From contig NZ_QUBQ01000009.1 in NCBI RefSeq assembly GCF_003388735.1, positions 39,796 to 103,795 on the forward strand: a stretch of 64,000 bases of DNA, in the 5' to 3' direction. The DNA is from Paenibacillus paeoniae (GTDB lineage: Bacteria > Bacillota > Bacilli > Paenibacillales > Paenibacillaceae). The notes beneath the pieces are model-generated. The model saw only the letters and a program-made list of their open reading frames with translations, was not told the DNA's origin and ran no database searches. Shown piece by piece: positions 62,742 through 64,000 of this stretch. How positions within the stretch are numbered: the first letter of the stretch is position 1; each line of letters begins with the position of its first letter. The translations under genes were made by a program, and so were the position numbers.

Positions 62742-62767
62742 AGCTCGCCGAATGGCGGGCTTTTTAT
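62742..62767 (+). terminator. Terminator after the transglutaminase-like gene
   Basis: Stem AGCTCGCC/GGCGGGCT with loop GAAT followed by TTTTTATTTT. Confidence 0.88.
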
Positions 62768-62799
62768 TTTGTCCAAAACTTCATAGAGCATTGATAATC

Positions 62800-63181
62800 A
62801 GCAAGCTAAGTCATCCGCGAATGTTGAGGATCGCCAGAATTATTTATATTGAACAAATTGCACATGAACAAGAGAGAGAGAGTACTTCAAGATGTTATAG
62901 AAGGAAGTCTACAATTTAATAGATAGAGCATTTCAAATCATGAAAGACAAAGGCATAATCGCTCCTTCCCGCCAAGACAGCTATCTTATCCGATGTTTGT
63001 CATGTTTGCGGAATATCAGTTGCTTCAGTATGATGGCAAGGGCTCTAGGAGAATCGAATGTATGAACATACGGAGTCTACTATATAAAGAATATTTTATG
63101 GGGGAAGATAAGGAGAGGGAAAGGAGCAGGCACATAAGAGATTATGGGATGCCAAGTAAAGGAATAGAGGCGAAACGTTGA
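62800..63181 (+). pseudogene. Probable decayed coding region
   Basis: Protein-like pieces occur in different frames: NKRERVLQDVIEGSLQFNR near 62870, then QIMKDKGIIAPSRQDSYLI near 62935, then a frame from 62993 (EYQLLQYDGKGSRR onward). None has a ribosome binding site. They may be fragments of one lost gene; I cannot name it. Confidence 0.25.
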
Positions 63182-63247
63182 AGATCGAGGCCATCAATCA
63201 GACGCTACTTATATAAGGTCATCCAGTAAACAATTCTATGGGGCGAT

Positions 63248-63598
63248 TTGCGTAAATGGCAAATGCGTAATAACACGATGTTCTGGCAAACGGGCAATCA
63301 CCAAGCATATCCCGTATTAAAAAACGATGCTTTACTCACCGAACTATACCATAAGGATGTCTATCACTCTTTGGTACCGGGTTTTAAGCTGATTTACAAT
63401 GAGATATTACTGAAAGAGATTCAATCCATAGACTTCGTAAGGAACCCGGAAGTTTATCTGTTCCCGTACAACTTATACATGAGGCAAGAACGCCATCTGA
63501 TGTCTTCTTATAGAAGAGTACTACGAAACGATGGACTCTCCGCTAGGCAACCAACTGATATGATTAGAGCAATTCTCGCACGCCCTTCATTAATATAG
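63248..63598 (+). CDS. Hypothetical protein, possibly a gene remnant
   Basis: An open frame of 116 codons (TTG 63248; ATG 63263 is an alternative) without a good ribosome binding site. The product is soluble and well-composed (VLKNDALLTELYHKDVYHSL, VRNPEVYLFPYNLYM), so it could be real or the 3' part of the decayed region before it. No family recognised. It lies 86 bases upstream of the rRNA promoter. Confidence 0.35.
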   Translation: MRKWQMRNNTMFWQTGNHQAYPVLKNDALLTELYHKDVYHSLVPGFKLIYNEILLKEIQSIDFVRNPEVYLFPYNLYMRQERHLMSSYRRVLRNDGLSARQPTDMIRAILARPSLI

Positions 63599-63665
63599 AA
63601 GCGAAAAAGAATGAAGAGTCATTGTTAAAATGGATGCTATTATATGAAGAAAAACTTCTATGAAA

Positions 63666-63713
63666 ACTTTTTTAAAAAAGTACTTGCAATCATGTAGGCA
63701 TCCATGATATATT
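63666..63713 (+). promoter_or_regulatory. Ribosomal RNA operon promoter with UP-like element
   Basis: The perfect A/T palindrome ACTTTTTTAAAAAAGT (63666-63681) sits directly before -35 TTGCAA (63684-63689). An 18-base spacer and -10 TATATT (63708-63713) follow. The A/T block fits an UP element contacting the RNA polymerase alpha subunit. Confidence 0.7.
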
Positions 63714-63769
63714 ATCTAAGTCGCCGCTGAGACAAACGGCTGACACGCAAGAAACGAAAGACAAATGAT

Positions 63770-63784
63770 TGTTCTTTGAAAACT
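63770..63784 (+). promoter_or_regulatory. boxA antitermination site of the rRNA leader
   Basis: TGTTCTTTGAAAACT matches the Bacillus rRNA boxA, where NusB and NusE load to prevent early termination. The rest of the leader to 63906 has only processing-stem sequence. Confidence 0.85.
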
Positions 63785-63906
63785 GAACAACGAGCGAAAC
63801 TGCCCTGTTAATTCTAAGGAATTAATAGATATAAGAAGAACTCACATTGGCCTTGGTTGATGTGAAGAACTTCGAAGCAACAACGTAATGAGCTTTCAAA
63901 CTAACT

Positions 63907-64000
63907 TTTATGGAGAGTTTGATCCTGGCTCAGGACGAACGCTGGCGGCGTGCCTAATACATGCAAGTCGAGCGGACTTGATGAAGTGCTTGCACTTCTG
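63907..64000 (+). rRNA. 16S ribosomal RNA, first 94 bases (truncated by window)
   Basis: AGAGTTTGATCCTGGCTCAG begins at 63914, followed by GACGAACGCTGGCGGCGTGC and CTAATACATGCAAGTCGAGC. The mature 5' end is placed by analogy, seven bases before AGAGTTTG. Confidence 0.98.

Noticed and set aside
1..64000. CRISPR arrays, prophage modules, insertion sequences, tRNA genes
   Set aside because: No regularly spaced repeats, no phage structural or integrase genes, no transposase frames and no cloverleaf sequences were recognised on either strand.

Overview
The window looks like a low-to-moderate-GC, spore-forming, Gram-positive chromosome, most likely Paenibacillus or a close relative. The housekeeping gene order is the classic Bacillales block: spoIIE, yabS, yabT, tilS, hpt, ftsH, (nad genes), coaX, hslO, a PpiC foldase, cysK, pabB, pabA, pabC, folP, folB, folK, yazB, dusB, greA, lysS and then a ribosomal RNA operon. 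S-layer homology domains and a stalk-domain protein also fit Paenibacillus. The genus assignment is inference; the gene content and order are visible directly.

Layout. 1-943: end of spoIIE with its terminator. 1,223-13,971: an accessory block that separates spoIIE from yabS-yabT. It holds an MBOAT/SGNH O-acetylation pair on the minus strand, a two-gene secreted DNRLRE plus RHS/YD-repeat toxin set with a small immunity candidate, a decayed ORF, an XRE regulator divergent from two small genes, and a DJ-1/PfpI gene. 14,274-20,064: yabS, yabT, tilS, hpt, ftsH. 20,316-25,077: a four-gene BMP-type nucleoside ABC importer. 25,245-25,637: a VOC-fold protein. 25,922-31,100: NAD synthesis (nadA, nadB, nadC), then coaX and hslO. 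31,120-33,160: foldase and cysK. 33,289-39,553: the folate operon ending in dusB. 39,840-41,915: greA and lysS.

42,256-60,945 is an exopolysaccharide/cell-surface locus inserted between lysS and the rRNA operon. It contains a PHP-type tyrosine phosphatase, an SLH surface protein, a Wzz-like/BY-kinase pair, a membrane 4,6-dehydratase, galU, the initiating sugar-phosphate transferase, an epimerase, three glycosyltransferases, a Wzx flippase, a UDP-ManNAc dehydrogenase and a Wzy-like polymerase. It ends with two exported proteins that share a two-cysteine helical module. The sugar-assembly part (about 50.2-59.2 kb) is visibly more AT-rich than the housekeeping genes.

Immediately downstream (61,106-61,894) are three cyclic-di-GMP-I (GEMM) riboswitches. 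One precedes a 55-residue orphan protein. A tandem pair precedes a secreted transglutaminase-like protein. In the tandem pair the first aptamer's closing stem runs into a U-tract and the second aptamer's closing stem contains the Shine-Dalgarno sequence, which suggests two-layer control. Together with the EPS genes this points to a matrix/cell-surface module governed by c-di-GMP, and it is the most interesting part of the window. The window ends in an rRNA promoter, a boxA antiterminator and the first 94 bases of a 16S rRNA gene.
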